Part shown: one piece after another, positions 23,026 to 29,067 of the stretch | How positions within the stretch are numbered: the stretch's first letter is position 1 | Layout of the letters: each line of letters opens with the position of its first letter | Assembly: GCA_964360445.1 (NCBI GenBank) | Contig: CAYHWE010000009.1 | Span: 1 to 29,067 of the forward strand | Length of the DNA: 29,067 bases | Direction: 5' to 3' | Origin: CAYHWE01 sp964360445 | GTDB lineage: Bacteria > Patescibacteriota > Patescibacteriia > Patescibacteriales > JAKAJF01 | Notes under the pieces: generated by a model | Seen by the model: only the letters and a program-made list of their open reading frames with translations | Databases searched by the model: none | What the model was told of the DNA's origin: nothing | Made by a program: the position numbers and the translations under genes

Positions 23026-23043
23026 AAACAGGGAGGGTAATAG

Positions 23044-23211
23044 ATGGATAAGATTATCGGCACAATTGTTGTAGCTTTGTTCATCGCCGCCTTTTTTTAT
23101 GCCTTCAGTAATGGCATGAAAAAGACGCAAGATGGATGGATAAGGTATGACATCAAACATGGGATGGTTGATGTGAACGGCCATCCGATGAGTCTTCTGA
23201 AAAAAAAGTAG
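23044..23211 (+). CDS. Small single-pass membrane protein (55 aa)
   Basis: ATG 23044 to TAG 23209-23211 gives a 55-aa protein with a hydrophobic helix at ~4-23 (IIGTIVVALFIAAFFYAF) and a polar C-terminal half (TQDGWIRYDIKHG, VDVNGHPMSLLKKK). The family is not recognised. GGGAGGG at 23031-23037 is a strong ribosome site six nt before the start. It is cotranscribed with the 77-aa gene and ends before a strong terminator. The C-terminal part carries no cysteines or known motif. Confidence 0.75.
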   Translation: MDKIIGTIVVALFIAAFFYAFSNGMKKTQDGWIRYDIKHGMVDVNGHPMSLLKKK

Positions 23212-23227
23212 GAAGACGAGCGATTTG

Positions 23228-23262
23228 CCCCGTTGCATTTATTTGCAACGGGGTGTTTTTTT
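23228..23262 (+). terminator. Terminator of the small membrane protein operon
   Basis: A ten-bp perfect stem CCCCGTTGCA/TGCAACGGGG (23228-23237 and 23244-23253) is followed by a T run to 23262. Confidence 0.95.
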
Positions 23263-23276
23263 ATATTTATATTAAC

Positions 23277-23302
23277 AAAAAAACTGCTAAATGCAGTTTT
23301 TT
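23277..23302 (-). terminator. Terminator of gyrB (works on both strands)
   Basis: A ten-bp perfect stem AAAAAACTGC/GCAGTTTTTT (23278-23287 and 23293-23302) with a five-base loop has T runs on either strand. It lies 45 bases beyond the gyrB stop and can also back up the plus-strand terminator. Confidence 0.88.
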
Positions 23303-23346
23303 GCTTTTTTGTTTCTTTGTTTAATTGTTTTTTGCTTTATTGATTT

Positions 23347-25374
23347 TTATATATCCAAATTCTCTACAGTCTTCGCATGGGTTTGGATGAAGTGTTTTCT
23401 TGGCGCTACTTCGCCGCCCATCAACATGTCAAAAATTTCATCCGCTTTTGCCGCGTCTTCGACAGTAACTTGTTTCATGATGCGTTTTTCCGGATCCATA
23501 GTCGTCTCCCAGAGCTGTTCCGGGTTCATTTCTCCCAAACCTTTGTAGCGCTGGATATTGATACGGACAGAGGCTTTCTTTTCTACGGCTTCAGCGGAGA
23601 TGGATTTTGCTTCCTCTGTTCCTTCTTCAGCTTCAGCTTCAACGCCTTCGTCGGTTTCGATTATTTCACCGCCGCCGAATTCTTTCACGATCGCTTCTTT
23701 TTCAGAGTCGGAGTAGGCATACTTAGCAGTCTGGCCTTTCTTGATCTGATAAAGAGGAGGTTGGGCGATATATAGATTTCCGTTATTAACTAGCGGAGTG
23801 AAGTGGCGATAGAATAGGGTTAAAAGCAATGTCCTGATGTGGGCACCGTCGACGTCGGCATCGGTCATTATGATGACGCGATGATATCTTAATTTTTCAA
23901 TATCCAATTGTTCATCGATATTCGTTCCCAGGGCAATGACTAGATTCTTGATTTCATTGTTGGCCAGCATCTTGTCAAGCCTGGCTCTTTCAACGTTCAA
24001 GATTTTACCGCGCAAAGGCAGAATGGCCTGGAATCTTCTGTCGCGTCCTTGTTTTGCCGAACCTCCGGCAGAGTCTCCCTCTACGATGAACAGTTCGCAT
24101 TCCGCGGGTTTGCGGCTTGAACAGTCGGCCAATTTTCCTGGCAAGGTCATTCCTTCCAGCGCGCCCTTCCTTAAGATCGTGGCGCGGGCTGTCCTGGCGG
24201 CGATCCTGGCCTGCGCTGACAAGATACATTTGCCGATAATCGCTTCCGCTTCTTTAGGGTTCTCTTCTAAAAAAATAGAGAAGGCTTCACCAAAGGACTG
24301 CTCGACATAAGTTTTCATTTCGGCGTTGCCTAATTTTCCTTTTGTCTGGCCTTCAAATTGCGGATCGGTCAGCTTGACGCTGACAATCGCGGTCAGCCCT
24401 TCGCGCACATCTTCGCCGGTAAGATTTTCTTCTTTTTCTTTCAGCAGATTATGCGCGCGCGCGTAAGAGTTAAGGGTGCGGGTCAGAGCGGTCCTGAATC
24501 CGACGATGTGCGTTCCGCCCTCGGGGTTATGGATATTATTCGCGAAAGCCAGGACCATTTCATTGAATTCATCATTATACTGCAGAGCCAATTCAACCTT
24601 CGCGTTTTCTAATTCTTTTTCGACATAGAAGACAGTCTCGTTCTTTACAGCTTTATTGTGGTTCAGGGCTTTGACATAAGATTTGATTCCGCCTTCAAAA
24701 TAAAATCTGTAAGTTTTTTCATCTTCCGGATTTCTTTTGTCGCAAGCCTTTATCGTGATTCCTTTGGTAAGGTATGATTGCTGCCTGAATCTGTCCAGGA
24801 TTTTGTCCCAGTTGAATTCCAACTCGGTAAAAATCGTGCTGTCCGGTTTGAAAATGATCGTTGTGCCGGTCCGGTTGCTTGCGCCGATGGCCTTGATCGG
24901 TTTTTGGGGTATGCCGATCTTGAATTCCTGCATCCAGATCTTGCCGTCTCTGTGCACCTCGGCTCTTAGATATGTGCTTAAAGCATTGACGACAGAAGCC
25001 CCGACTCCGTGCAGACCGCCGGAAACTTTATAACCGCCGCCGCCGAACTTTCCGCCGGCGTGCAGCTTTGTCAGCACTGTTTCCAGCGTGGAGACTCCTG
25101 TTGTCTTGTGTTTTTCGACCGGTATGCCGCGTCCGTTATCGGCAACGCTGACCATTCCATCTGGCAAAAGCGAAACCTCGATTTCCGTGCAGTAGCCGGC
25201 CATAGCTTCATCGATGCTGTTATCAACGATTTCCCAGATAAGATGATGCAAGCCAGCTGAAGATGTCGAACCAATATACATTCCTGGTCTTTTGCGGACA
25301 GGATCAAGGCCTTCCAATATCGTAATCGCGTCAGCGCCATAGGAATTTTTCTTAGTGTCTTTTTCGTTTGCCAT
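23347..25374 (-). CDS. gyrB: DNA gyrase subunit B
   Basis: The 675-aa ATPase subunit of DNA gyrase supercoils DNA together with GyrA. The N-terminal GHKL ATPase shows E-I-V-D-N-S-I-D-E (~48-56), D-N-G-R-G-I-P (79-85) and G-L-H-G-V-G (~120-125). The TOPRIM metal site has E-G-D-S-A-G-G starting at Glu432 and D-A-D-V-D-G at 505-510. The C-terminus ends 'RYKGLGEMNPEQLW ... RKHFIQTHA', a GyrB tail for GyrA binding. An acidic insert at ~575-605 (VEAEAEEGTEEAKS) is longer than in many bacteria. The length otherwise fits the short GyrB class without the large proteobacterial insert. It is the only minus-strand gene here, with its own promoter and terminator. Top IV subunit ParE is a close relative, but RYKGLGEM and overall match favour GyrB. 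Confidence 0.95.
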   Translation of the reverse strand: MANEKDTKKNSYGADAITILEGLDPVRKRPGMYIGSTSSAGLHHLIWEIVDNSIDEAMAGYCTEIEVSLLPDGMVSVADNGRGIPVEKHKTTGVSTLETVLTKLHAGGKFGGGGYKVSGGLHGVGASVVNALSTYLRAEVHRDGKIWMQEFKIGIPQKPIKAIGASNRTGTTIIFKPDSTIFTELEFNWDKILDRFRQQSYLTKGITIKACDKRNPEDEKTYRFYFEGGIKSYVKALNHNKAVKNETVFYVEKELENAKVELALQYNDEFNEMVLAFANNIHNPEGGTHIVGFRTALTRTLNSYARAHNLLKEKEENLTGEDVREGLTAIVSVKLTDPQFEGQTKGKLGNAEMKTYVEQSFGEAFSIFLEENPKEAEAIIGKCILSAQARIAARTARATILRKGALEGMTLPGKLADCSSRKPAECELFIVEGDSAGGSAKQGRDRRFQAILPLRGKILNVERARLDKMLANNEIKNLVIALGTNIDEQLDIEKLRYHRVIIMTDADVDGAHIRTLLLTLFYRHFTPLVNNGNLYIAQPPLYQIKKGQTAKYAYSDSEKEAIVKEFGGGEIIETDEGVEAEAEEGTEEAKSISAEAVEKKASVRINIQRYKGLGEMNPEQLWETTMDPEKRIMKQVTVEDAAKADEIFDMLMGGEVAPRKHFIQTHAKTVENLDI

Positions 25375-25451
25375 AATATTTAAAAATGATTTAAAATAAG
25401 CTAATTTAACATAAAAATGCGACCATGTTCAGTGGTCATCTTCATATGTCT

Positions 25452-25480
25452 ATTTTAGCAAAAATAGAGGGGGATGGCAA
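25452..25480 (-). promoter_or_regulatory. Promoter of gyrB
   Basis: On the minus strand TTGCCA (25475-25480) and TAAAAT (25452-25457) have a 17-nt spacer, with the extended -10 TG at 25459-25460. The leader would be about 70 nt and carries a weak five-bp hairpin (GACCA/TGGTC at 25421-25437). No Shine-Dalgarno is seen before the ATG. Confidence 0.75.
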
Positions 25481-25487
25481 TAGAAAA

Positions 25488-25582
25488 AGGGGGAGGGTCT
25501 AGGGTCTAGGGCTTGGGGAATTTAGTTTAATTTTGTAATAAAAATATAAAAAATATTTTCTACCCCCTATACCCTACACCCT
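25488..25582. repeat. 7-nt tandem repeats arranged as a large inverted repeat
   Basis: The left part (25488-25522) has units of the form GGGTCTA (twice exact), then GGGCTTG and GGGAATT. The right part (25562-25582) has three units which on the opposite strand read AGGGTGT, AGGGTAT and AGGGGGT. Bases 25494-25511 can pair with 25565-25582 over 18 positions with two mismatches, around an AT-rich loop. The arms lie between gyrB and the divergent gene at 25606. Confidence 0.75.
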
Positions 25583-25588
25583 GAATTA

Positions 25589-25597
25589 TGCTAAAAT
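25589..25597 (+). promoter_or_regulatory. Extended -10 promoter of the gene at 25606 (leaderless)
   Basis: TGC-TAAAAT matches the gyrB -10 exactly. The predicted start near 25604 is just before the ATG at 25606. The -35 region is occupied by the right arm of the repeat and has no good hexamer. Confidence 0.6.
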
Positions 25598-25605
25598 ATG
25601 AATAT

Positions 25606-26520
25606 ATGGATAACTCGCAGGAACCAAAAAACAAAATTCCGAATGTAGATAATTATATCGATGCGGAGGGCGTTTCCACCAAGAAGCTGAATTTTGGCTT
25701 ATGGTATGTCGAGCACATAAGGCAATTCAGACTCGGTGTCATTATTTTTCTTGCGGTTGTCGGAACTGTTGCCTGGATTTATGTTGTTTACGGTTTTGGC
25801 GATTACATAATAAGAGGGATGAAGGAGGATGAGATCCTGGCGCGAGAATTGGCTGTCAGCGGTTTTATCAATCATAATTATTTCGCGCAGACAGCTCCGA
25901 AGAATATCGAACCGGGCCCGGTTTATATTTTCAGGACAGGGGGAAAATCTGATCTTACGGCGCGGATCAGCAATGCCAATCTTAAGCATTGGGGAGAATT
26001 CGAATATTTTTTTACCGCGGATGGAAAAGAATTTGGGAGAGAAGCCGGCTTTATCCTTCCCGGCGAAACAAAATATCTTATGGCTTTGGCCCAGGAAGCG
26101 GCATCGCAGAATGTCCAGTTGCGGATAGAAAATCTGAAATGGCATAGGATAAAGACAAGGGAAATCGATAGCTGGAGCGAATTCCGCGACAGCCGCCTGG
26201 ATCTGGAAATAAGCGAGACTCGATTTGTTCCGCTGTCTGATGAAAATTTAAACCGGTTTTCATTCAGGGTTGGCAATAATACGGCGTATAATTATTGGAA
26301 GGTTGATTTTTCAATCATCCTGTTCGGCAGCCAGGGGAATGTTGTCGGCGTCAACAGATATGGTTTAAGCGAATTGATGTCCGGAGAAAGCAAGGATGTA
26401 AATATCGTCTGGCCGGGAATCTTGCCGCAGGCGAATCAGATCATGGTCGTTCCGGAGGTCAACATAATGAAGAACAGCGCTTATGTAAAGTTTGAAGGAG
26501 GAGTCGGGGAGGAGAAATAG
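25606..26520 (+). CDS. Single-pass membrane-anchored protein of unknown function (304 aa)
   Basis: From ATG 25606 the protein has a cytoplasmic start of ~40 residues, one transmembrane helix (~42-63, LGVIIFLAVVGTVAWIYVVYG) and a large extracellular part with beta-rich sequence (GPVYIFRTGGKSDLTARISN, FILPGETKYLMAL, FRVGNNTAYNYWKVDFSIIL). Two alternating-strand halves may be Ig-like domains with unusual spacing. I do not recognise a known family. The in-frame ATG at 25588 lies at or before the -10 element, so it is unlikely. The gene precedes rodA by 72 nt, which hints at a role in the envelope, perhaps with the elongation machinery; the evidence is position only. Confidence 0.7.
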   Translation: MDNSQEPKNKIPNVDNYIDAEGVSTKKLNFGLWYVEHIRQFRLGVIIFLAVVGTVAWIYVVYGFGDYIIRGMKEDEILARELAVSGFINHNYFAQTAPKNIEPGPVYIFRTGGKSDLTARISNANLKHWGEFEYFFTADGKEFGREAGFILPGETKYLMALAQEAASQNVQLRIENLKWHRIKTREIDSWSEFRDSRLDLEISETRFVPLSDENLNRFSFRVGNNTAYNYWKVDFSIILFGSQGNVVGVNRYGLSELMSGESKDVNIVWPGILPQANQIMVVPEVNIMKNSAYVKFEGGVGEEK

Positions 26521-26592
26521 TCAGGGGTTGCGGTTCGGGGAGAGTGTTTGGAAAAACTTCTGCGCCCCAATCCTTCATCCTGCGCTCTAGTT
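26521..26592 (+). other. Gap before rodA with degraded heptad-like G/C blocks
   Basis: The 72-nt gap has a G-rich start (GGGGTTG, CGGTTCG) and a C-rich end with units CCCCAAT, CCTTCAT and CCTGCGC spaced by seven. It recalls the structure at 25488-25582 but is much more degraded. No promoter is convincing here. Confidence 0.35.
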
Positions 26593-27696
26593 ATGTTCAA
26601 TAAGTTACTGATATGCTTAAAAAATTTCGATTGGATTCTTTTTTCGGCGATCCTGTTGCTGGTCTGCTTCGGACTCTCGGAAATTTATAGCGTTGCCCTC
26701 GGACAGGGCGCCACTGACTTGCTTAATTTCAAGAAGCAGGTTTTTTTTATCGTTATCGGTTTTGTTTTATTTTTTACGGTCGCTTTCATCGATTATAATT
26801 TTTTCCGCAGTTTCAGCATTTATTTTTATATAATAGGCGCGACCTTGCTGGTCCTGGTCCTTATATTCGGAATTACGATAAACGGCACAAAGGGATGGTT
26901 CAATTTCGGCGGAGTTGTTTTCCAGCCGGTTGAATTCATAAAATTCGTGGTAGTTTTATTTTTGGCAAAATATTTTTCCGACAGTTCTTTCAAGATAAGT
27001 CCGCTGAGACATCTCGTAGTTTCCGGAGGCGGAGTTTTTCTCTTGTTTGTCCTGGTGCTGATGCAGCCTGATTTCGGTTCCGGATTACTCCTATTTTCCG
27101 TTTGGCTGGCTATGATCGTCATCGCCGGATTCAAAAAAAGATATCTGGCAGCTTTATTTTTAGCCATAACGATAATCGGCGCTGGATCCTGGATGTTTTA
27201 TCTGAAGCCGTACCAAAAACAGCGCGTTATGACTTTTTTCGATCCGTCTTTTGATCCGCTTAACCAGGGCTATAATGTCGCTCAGGCTATCATTGCCGTC
27301 GGATCGGGGAGGCTGCTTGGAAGAGGGATCGGATTCGGCTCGCAATCGCAATTGAAATTCTTGCCGGAAAGCCAGAACGATTTTATTTTTGCCGTTATTT
27401 CGGAAGAACTCGGATTTTTGGGGATCGCTTCGGTGCTTACATTCTTTTCTATCCTGTTTTTCAGAAGCATGCTAAGCATAAAGAGGGTCAAGGATGATTT
27501 CGGCATATTTTTCATCCTCGGAGCCATGAGCTTGATTTTTATTGAAATGTTTATTAATATTGGTATGAATATGGGATTGTTGCCGGTCGTCGGGATACCT
27601 TTGCCTCTTGTGAGCTATGGCGGTTCGGCCATGATCTCCAATTTAATAATGCTTGGCGTAGTGCAGAGCATCATTCTAAGATCAAGAATTAGATAG
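26593..27696 (+). CDS. rodA: Cell-shape SEDS glycosyltransferase RodA
   Basis: The 367-aa protein from ATG 26593 is a SEDS-family peptidoglycan polymerase with about ten transmembrane helices. It carries the recognisable GWFNFGGVVFQPVEFIKF, LMQPDFGSGLLL, a long extracytoplasmic loop (QKQRVMTFFDPSFDPLNQGY), then FGSQSQLKFLPESQNDFIFA and the ending GLLPVVGIPLPLVSYGGSAM. The loop with 'YQKQRV' and 'DP-DP-GYN' fits RodA/FtsW. I favour RodA over FtsW because of the closing GIPLPLVSYGGS form and because the gene is not in a division cluster; FtsW is the alternative. An upstream ATG at 26548 would add 15 residues (MEKLLRPNPSSCALV) encoded by the repeat-like gap and is rejected. It probably shares the transcript with the gene at 25606. 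Confidence 0.9.
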   Translation: MFNKLLICLKNFDWILFSAILLLVCFGLSEIYSVALGQGATDLLNFKKQVFFIVIGFVLFFTVAFIDYNFFRSFSIYFYIIGATLLVLVLIFGITINGTKGWFNFGGVVFQPVEFIKFVVVLFLAKYFSDSSFKISPLRHLVVSGGGVFLLFVLVLMQPDFGSGLLLFSVWLAMIVIAGFKKRYLAALFLAITIIGAGSWMFYLKPYQKQRVMTFFDPSFDPLNQGYNVAQAIIAVGSGRLLGRGIGFGSQSQLKFLPESQNDFIFAVISEELGFLGIASVLTFFSILFFRSMLSIKRVKDDFGIFFILGAMSLIFIEMFINIGMNMGLLPVVGIPLPLVSYGGSAMISNLIMLGVVQSIILRSRIR

Positions 27697-27771
27697 TCCG
27701 CGAATTACAGATTTAAACGCAAACCATGCAAATATTTGTGCAGTTTGCAATAAGATTTGTTGATTTGTCGG

Positions 27772-27777
27772 TATAAT
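27772..27777 (+). promoter_or_regulatory. Possible -10 element upstream of the bL25 gene
   Basis: TATAAT lies 67 nt before the start codon, but no good -35 is present at 16-18 nt. The leader would be about 60 nt, long for this window, so regulation in the leader is possible but not shown. Confidence 0.45.
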
Positions 27778-27843
27778 ATATACAGATTATAAATTAACAA
27801 CAAATGTATATTTGTGAAGGGTTTTATAGTTTGTAGGAAAGAT

Positions 27844-28479
27844 ATGACTCAGGAAATAAAGTTGGTTGCGCAAAAAAGAGAAAAGGGCGGAGCAAGCAAA
27901 TTAAGAGCTGCCGGTTCAATCCCGGGGTGCTTATACGGCCCGGGAGCGGAAAATGTAAATCTGAAGATCAAAAAGGCTGATTTTGATAAAGTATTCGCCC
28001 AGGCAGGCGAATCGCATTTGATCGATCTGGTTATCGATAACGGTTCGCCTGCGCAGGTGATCGTCAAGGATCTGCAGAGAAGCGCTGTCAAGAGCGATAT
28101 AATCCATGTTGATTTTTATAAGGTGAGCAAGAATGTGAAGATCACGACTGAGCTCCCTCTGCATTTTATCGGCGAATCAAAAGCGGTGAAAGAATCAGGC
28201 GGCATATTGGTCAAGGAAATGGACTCGGTAAAAATAAAATGTCTGCCAGGCGACTTGGCTGATTTCATAGAAATCGATCTGTCGGTCCTGGAAAATATGC
28301 ATGACGCGATCAGGATGCATGAATTGAAATTGCCGAAGGGGATAGAATTGGTCAGCCATACTGACGAAGTCGTTGTCCATATAATTGAAACAAAGGCGGA
28401 AGAAGCTCCTGTTGTTGCGCCGGCTCCGGAAGTGGCGGTTGAGGCGAAGAAAGAAGCGGGAGAAGAAAAGAAGCAATAA
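27844..28479 (+). CDS. rplY: 50S ribosomal protein bL25 (long, CTC/TL5 form)
   Basis: The 211-aa protein from ATG 27844 has the 5S rRNA-binding bL25 domain (~1-92: KLVAQKREKGGASKLRAAGSI, then GCLYGPGAENVNLKIKKADF) and the C-terminal TL5/CTC beta domain (~95-183: ELPLHFIGESKAVKESGGIL, FIEIDLSVLENMHDAI). A tail rich in Glu, Ala and Pro ends the protein. Its N-domain holds 5S rRNA on the large subunit; the long form is also known as CTC, linked to general stress. A GTG at 27814 extends the frame by ten residues but has no ribosome site. ATG 27844 has AGGAAAG just before it and fits the family start. The DUF3048 gene follows by 26 nt. Confidence 0.94.
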   Translation: MTQEIKLVAQKREKGGASKLRAAGSIPGCLYGPGAENVNLKIKKADFDKVFAQAGESHLIDLVIDNGSPAQVIVKDLQRSAVKSDIIHVDFYKVSKNVKITTELPLHFIGESKAVKESGGILVKEMDSVKIKCLPGDLADFIEIDLSVLENMHDAIRMHELKLPKGIELVSHTDEVVVHIIETKAEEAPVVAPAPEVAVEAKKEAGEEKKQ

Positions 28480-28505
28480 TATTTTTAACTTTTTCAGGAG
28501 GGAAA

Positions 28506-29067
28506 GTGAAAATCAAATCCAGAAAAATCAAAAAACAAGAATTACTCAGATCCGTCGGGTTTTTGATGATTCTTGTTTTTGTTTTTGCCGCGGTATATCT
28601 TGTTTTCAACAGATCGGCCGCGCGATACGATGATGTCGCGAAAAAAGAAGATGTATCAGCCGGCTCGGACAGCAAAAAACGCGAAATAAAATTCTGCACC
28701 GACTGCAGGAGAAGATATATAGACGGAGTTCTTGTCCAAAGCGGAGAGGAGAATATTTTTCCGGTGGCGGTAATGATCGAGAACCATACCGATGCCCGTC
28801 CGCAGTCAGGCTTGGCAAGAGCGAATCTTGTTTTTGAAGCGGAGGCCGAGAGCGGAATAACGAGATTCTTGGCTGTTTTTGCCGACGGGGAGGATCTTGA
28901 AGAAATCGGACCGATAAGGAGCGCGCGCAGTTATTATGTGGAATGGGCGCGTGAATTTTCTCCTTTATATGTCCATTGCGGCGGCAGTCCGGAGGCCTTG
29001 GCAAAAATCATCAAAGATAAGGTTTTTGATTTCACTCTGCCGGCCCAGATCTCATACACGTATCAGG
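28506..29067 (+). CDS. DUF3048 (YerB-like) membrane-anchored protein, partial
   Basis: The gene begins with GTG 28506 behind a strong AGGAGGGA site (28496-28503) and runs off the window after 187 codons. A basic start (KIKSRKIKKQ) and one transmembrane helix (~17-34) anchor it. A short C-x-x-C segment (FCTDC, ~64-68) comes before the DUF3048 domain, shown by FPVAVMIENHTDARPQSGLA, VFEAEAESGITRFLAVF, IGPIRSARSYYVEWA and LYVHCGGSPEA. YerB-type DUF3048 proteins are exported proteins of unknown function found across Firmicutes and CPR. No catalytic claim can be made. It may be cotranscribed with bL25, although its own strong ribosome site would let it be translated at a different level. Confidence 0.9.
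   Translation, partial: MKIKSRKIKKQELLRSVGFLMILVFVFAAVYLVFNRSAARYDDVAKKEDVSAGSDSKKREIKFCTDCRRRYIDGVLVQSGEENIFPVAVMIENHTDARPQSGLARANLVFEAEAESGITRFLAVFADGEDLEEIGPIRSARSYYVEWAREFSPLYVHCGGSPEALAKIIKDKVFDFTLPAQISYTYQ

Noticed and set aside
25421..25437. Hairpin GACCA/TGGTC followed by T's in the gyrB leader as an attenuator
   Set aside because: The stem is only five bp and extends poorly, so it is too weak to act as a terminator.
27719..27748. Inverted repeat GCAAAC ... GTTTGC after rodA as a terminator
   Set aside because: The stem is interrupted by a four-base mismatch and there is no T tract on the plus strand. It could be an operator, but nothing supports that.
1..29067. UGA recoding as in Gracilibacteria or Absconditabacteria
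   Set aside because: TGA ends several genes exactly where families end (for example the kinase-less sensor and the gene at 16231), and no conserved gene needs readthrough.
1..29067. tRNA, rRNA or tmRNA genes
   Set aside because: No cloverleaf-like or rRNA-like sequence was noticed in the gaps, which are mostly too short or already explained by terminators and promoters. A covariance-model scan was not possible here.

Overview
The window (29 kb, moderate GC) looks like a chromosomal segment of a Candidate Phyla Radiation / Patescibacteria bacterium, most likely a parcubacterium. The reasons are a monoderm-style type IV pilus locus without secretin or PilP, a major pilin with the CPR-style 'GTGWLPVNL ... 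LPLDPVN' pattern, short or absent leaders with few Shine-Dalgarno sequences, several unknown membrane-anchored exported proteins, and a DUF3048-Gmad2/GerMN-RodA-bL25 gene set. TGA works as a normal stop throughout, so this is not a UGA-recoding lineage such as Gracilibacteria. The taxonomy is inferred from gene style only.

Layout. 1-136: the tail of an RGG-rich RNA-binding protein and its terminator. 149-585: a lone small unknown gene with its own promoter and terminator. 598-8801: a run of exported proteins, namely a class A beta-lactamase-like serine hydrolase, a 1402-aa surface protein (probable beta-propeller, IPT/TIG-like, FnIII, C-terminal module), a 220-aa anchored protein, a protein carrying two copies of the same C-terminal module, and then a PilW-like and a PilX-like minor pilin. 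8809-11363: pilus inner-membrane alignment proteins, including a PilM-PilN fusion, PilO, and a LytR_C-domain membrane protein where PilP would normally sit. 11360-15429: a signalling block made of a dCache-HAMP sensor with no kinase, a V4R-domain protein, a soluble PAS histidine kinase and two stand-alone receivers. 15450-20967: the major pilin, an unknown membrane protein, PilB, PilC and two more minor pilins. 20981-22441: DUF378 and Gmad2-GerMN proteins. 22451-23262: three very small membrane proteins with unusually strong promoters and Shine-Dalgarno sites. 23347-25374 (minus): gyrB. 25589-29067: an anchored unknown protein, RodA, ribosomal protein bL25 and a partial DUF3048 lipoprotein-like gene.

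How it fits together. PilB and PilC, the PilMN/PilO platform and five pilin-like proteins make most of a type IV pilus machine; no PilT or catalytic prepilin peptidase is visible here. The large propeller/TIG protein is encoded with minor pilins, so it is a candidate for a PilY1-like tip adhesin. The signalling block sits between the platform genes and the major pilin, so it probably controls pilus production or movement. This block, with sensor and kinase on separate polypeptides and a V4R protein between them, is the best candidate for an undescribed system.

At the DNA level there are four kinds of pattern: a 352-bp perfect internal repeat, short 7-nt tandem repeats in several intergenic gaps (one set forming a long inverted repeat between gyrB and its divergent neighbour), recurrent extended -10 promoters that lie so close to ATG that some transcripts should be leaderless, and strong factor-independent terminators. 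No tRNA, rRNA, CRISPR array, insertion sequence or integrase was seen. No gene-free stretch exceeds 300 bases; the longest is about 230 bases, at 25375-25605.
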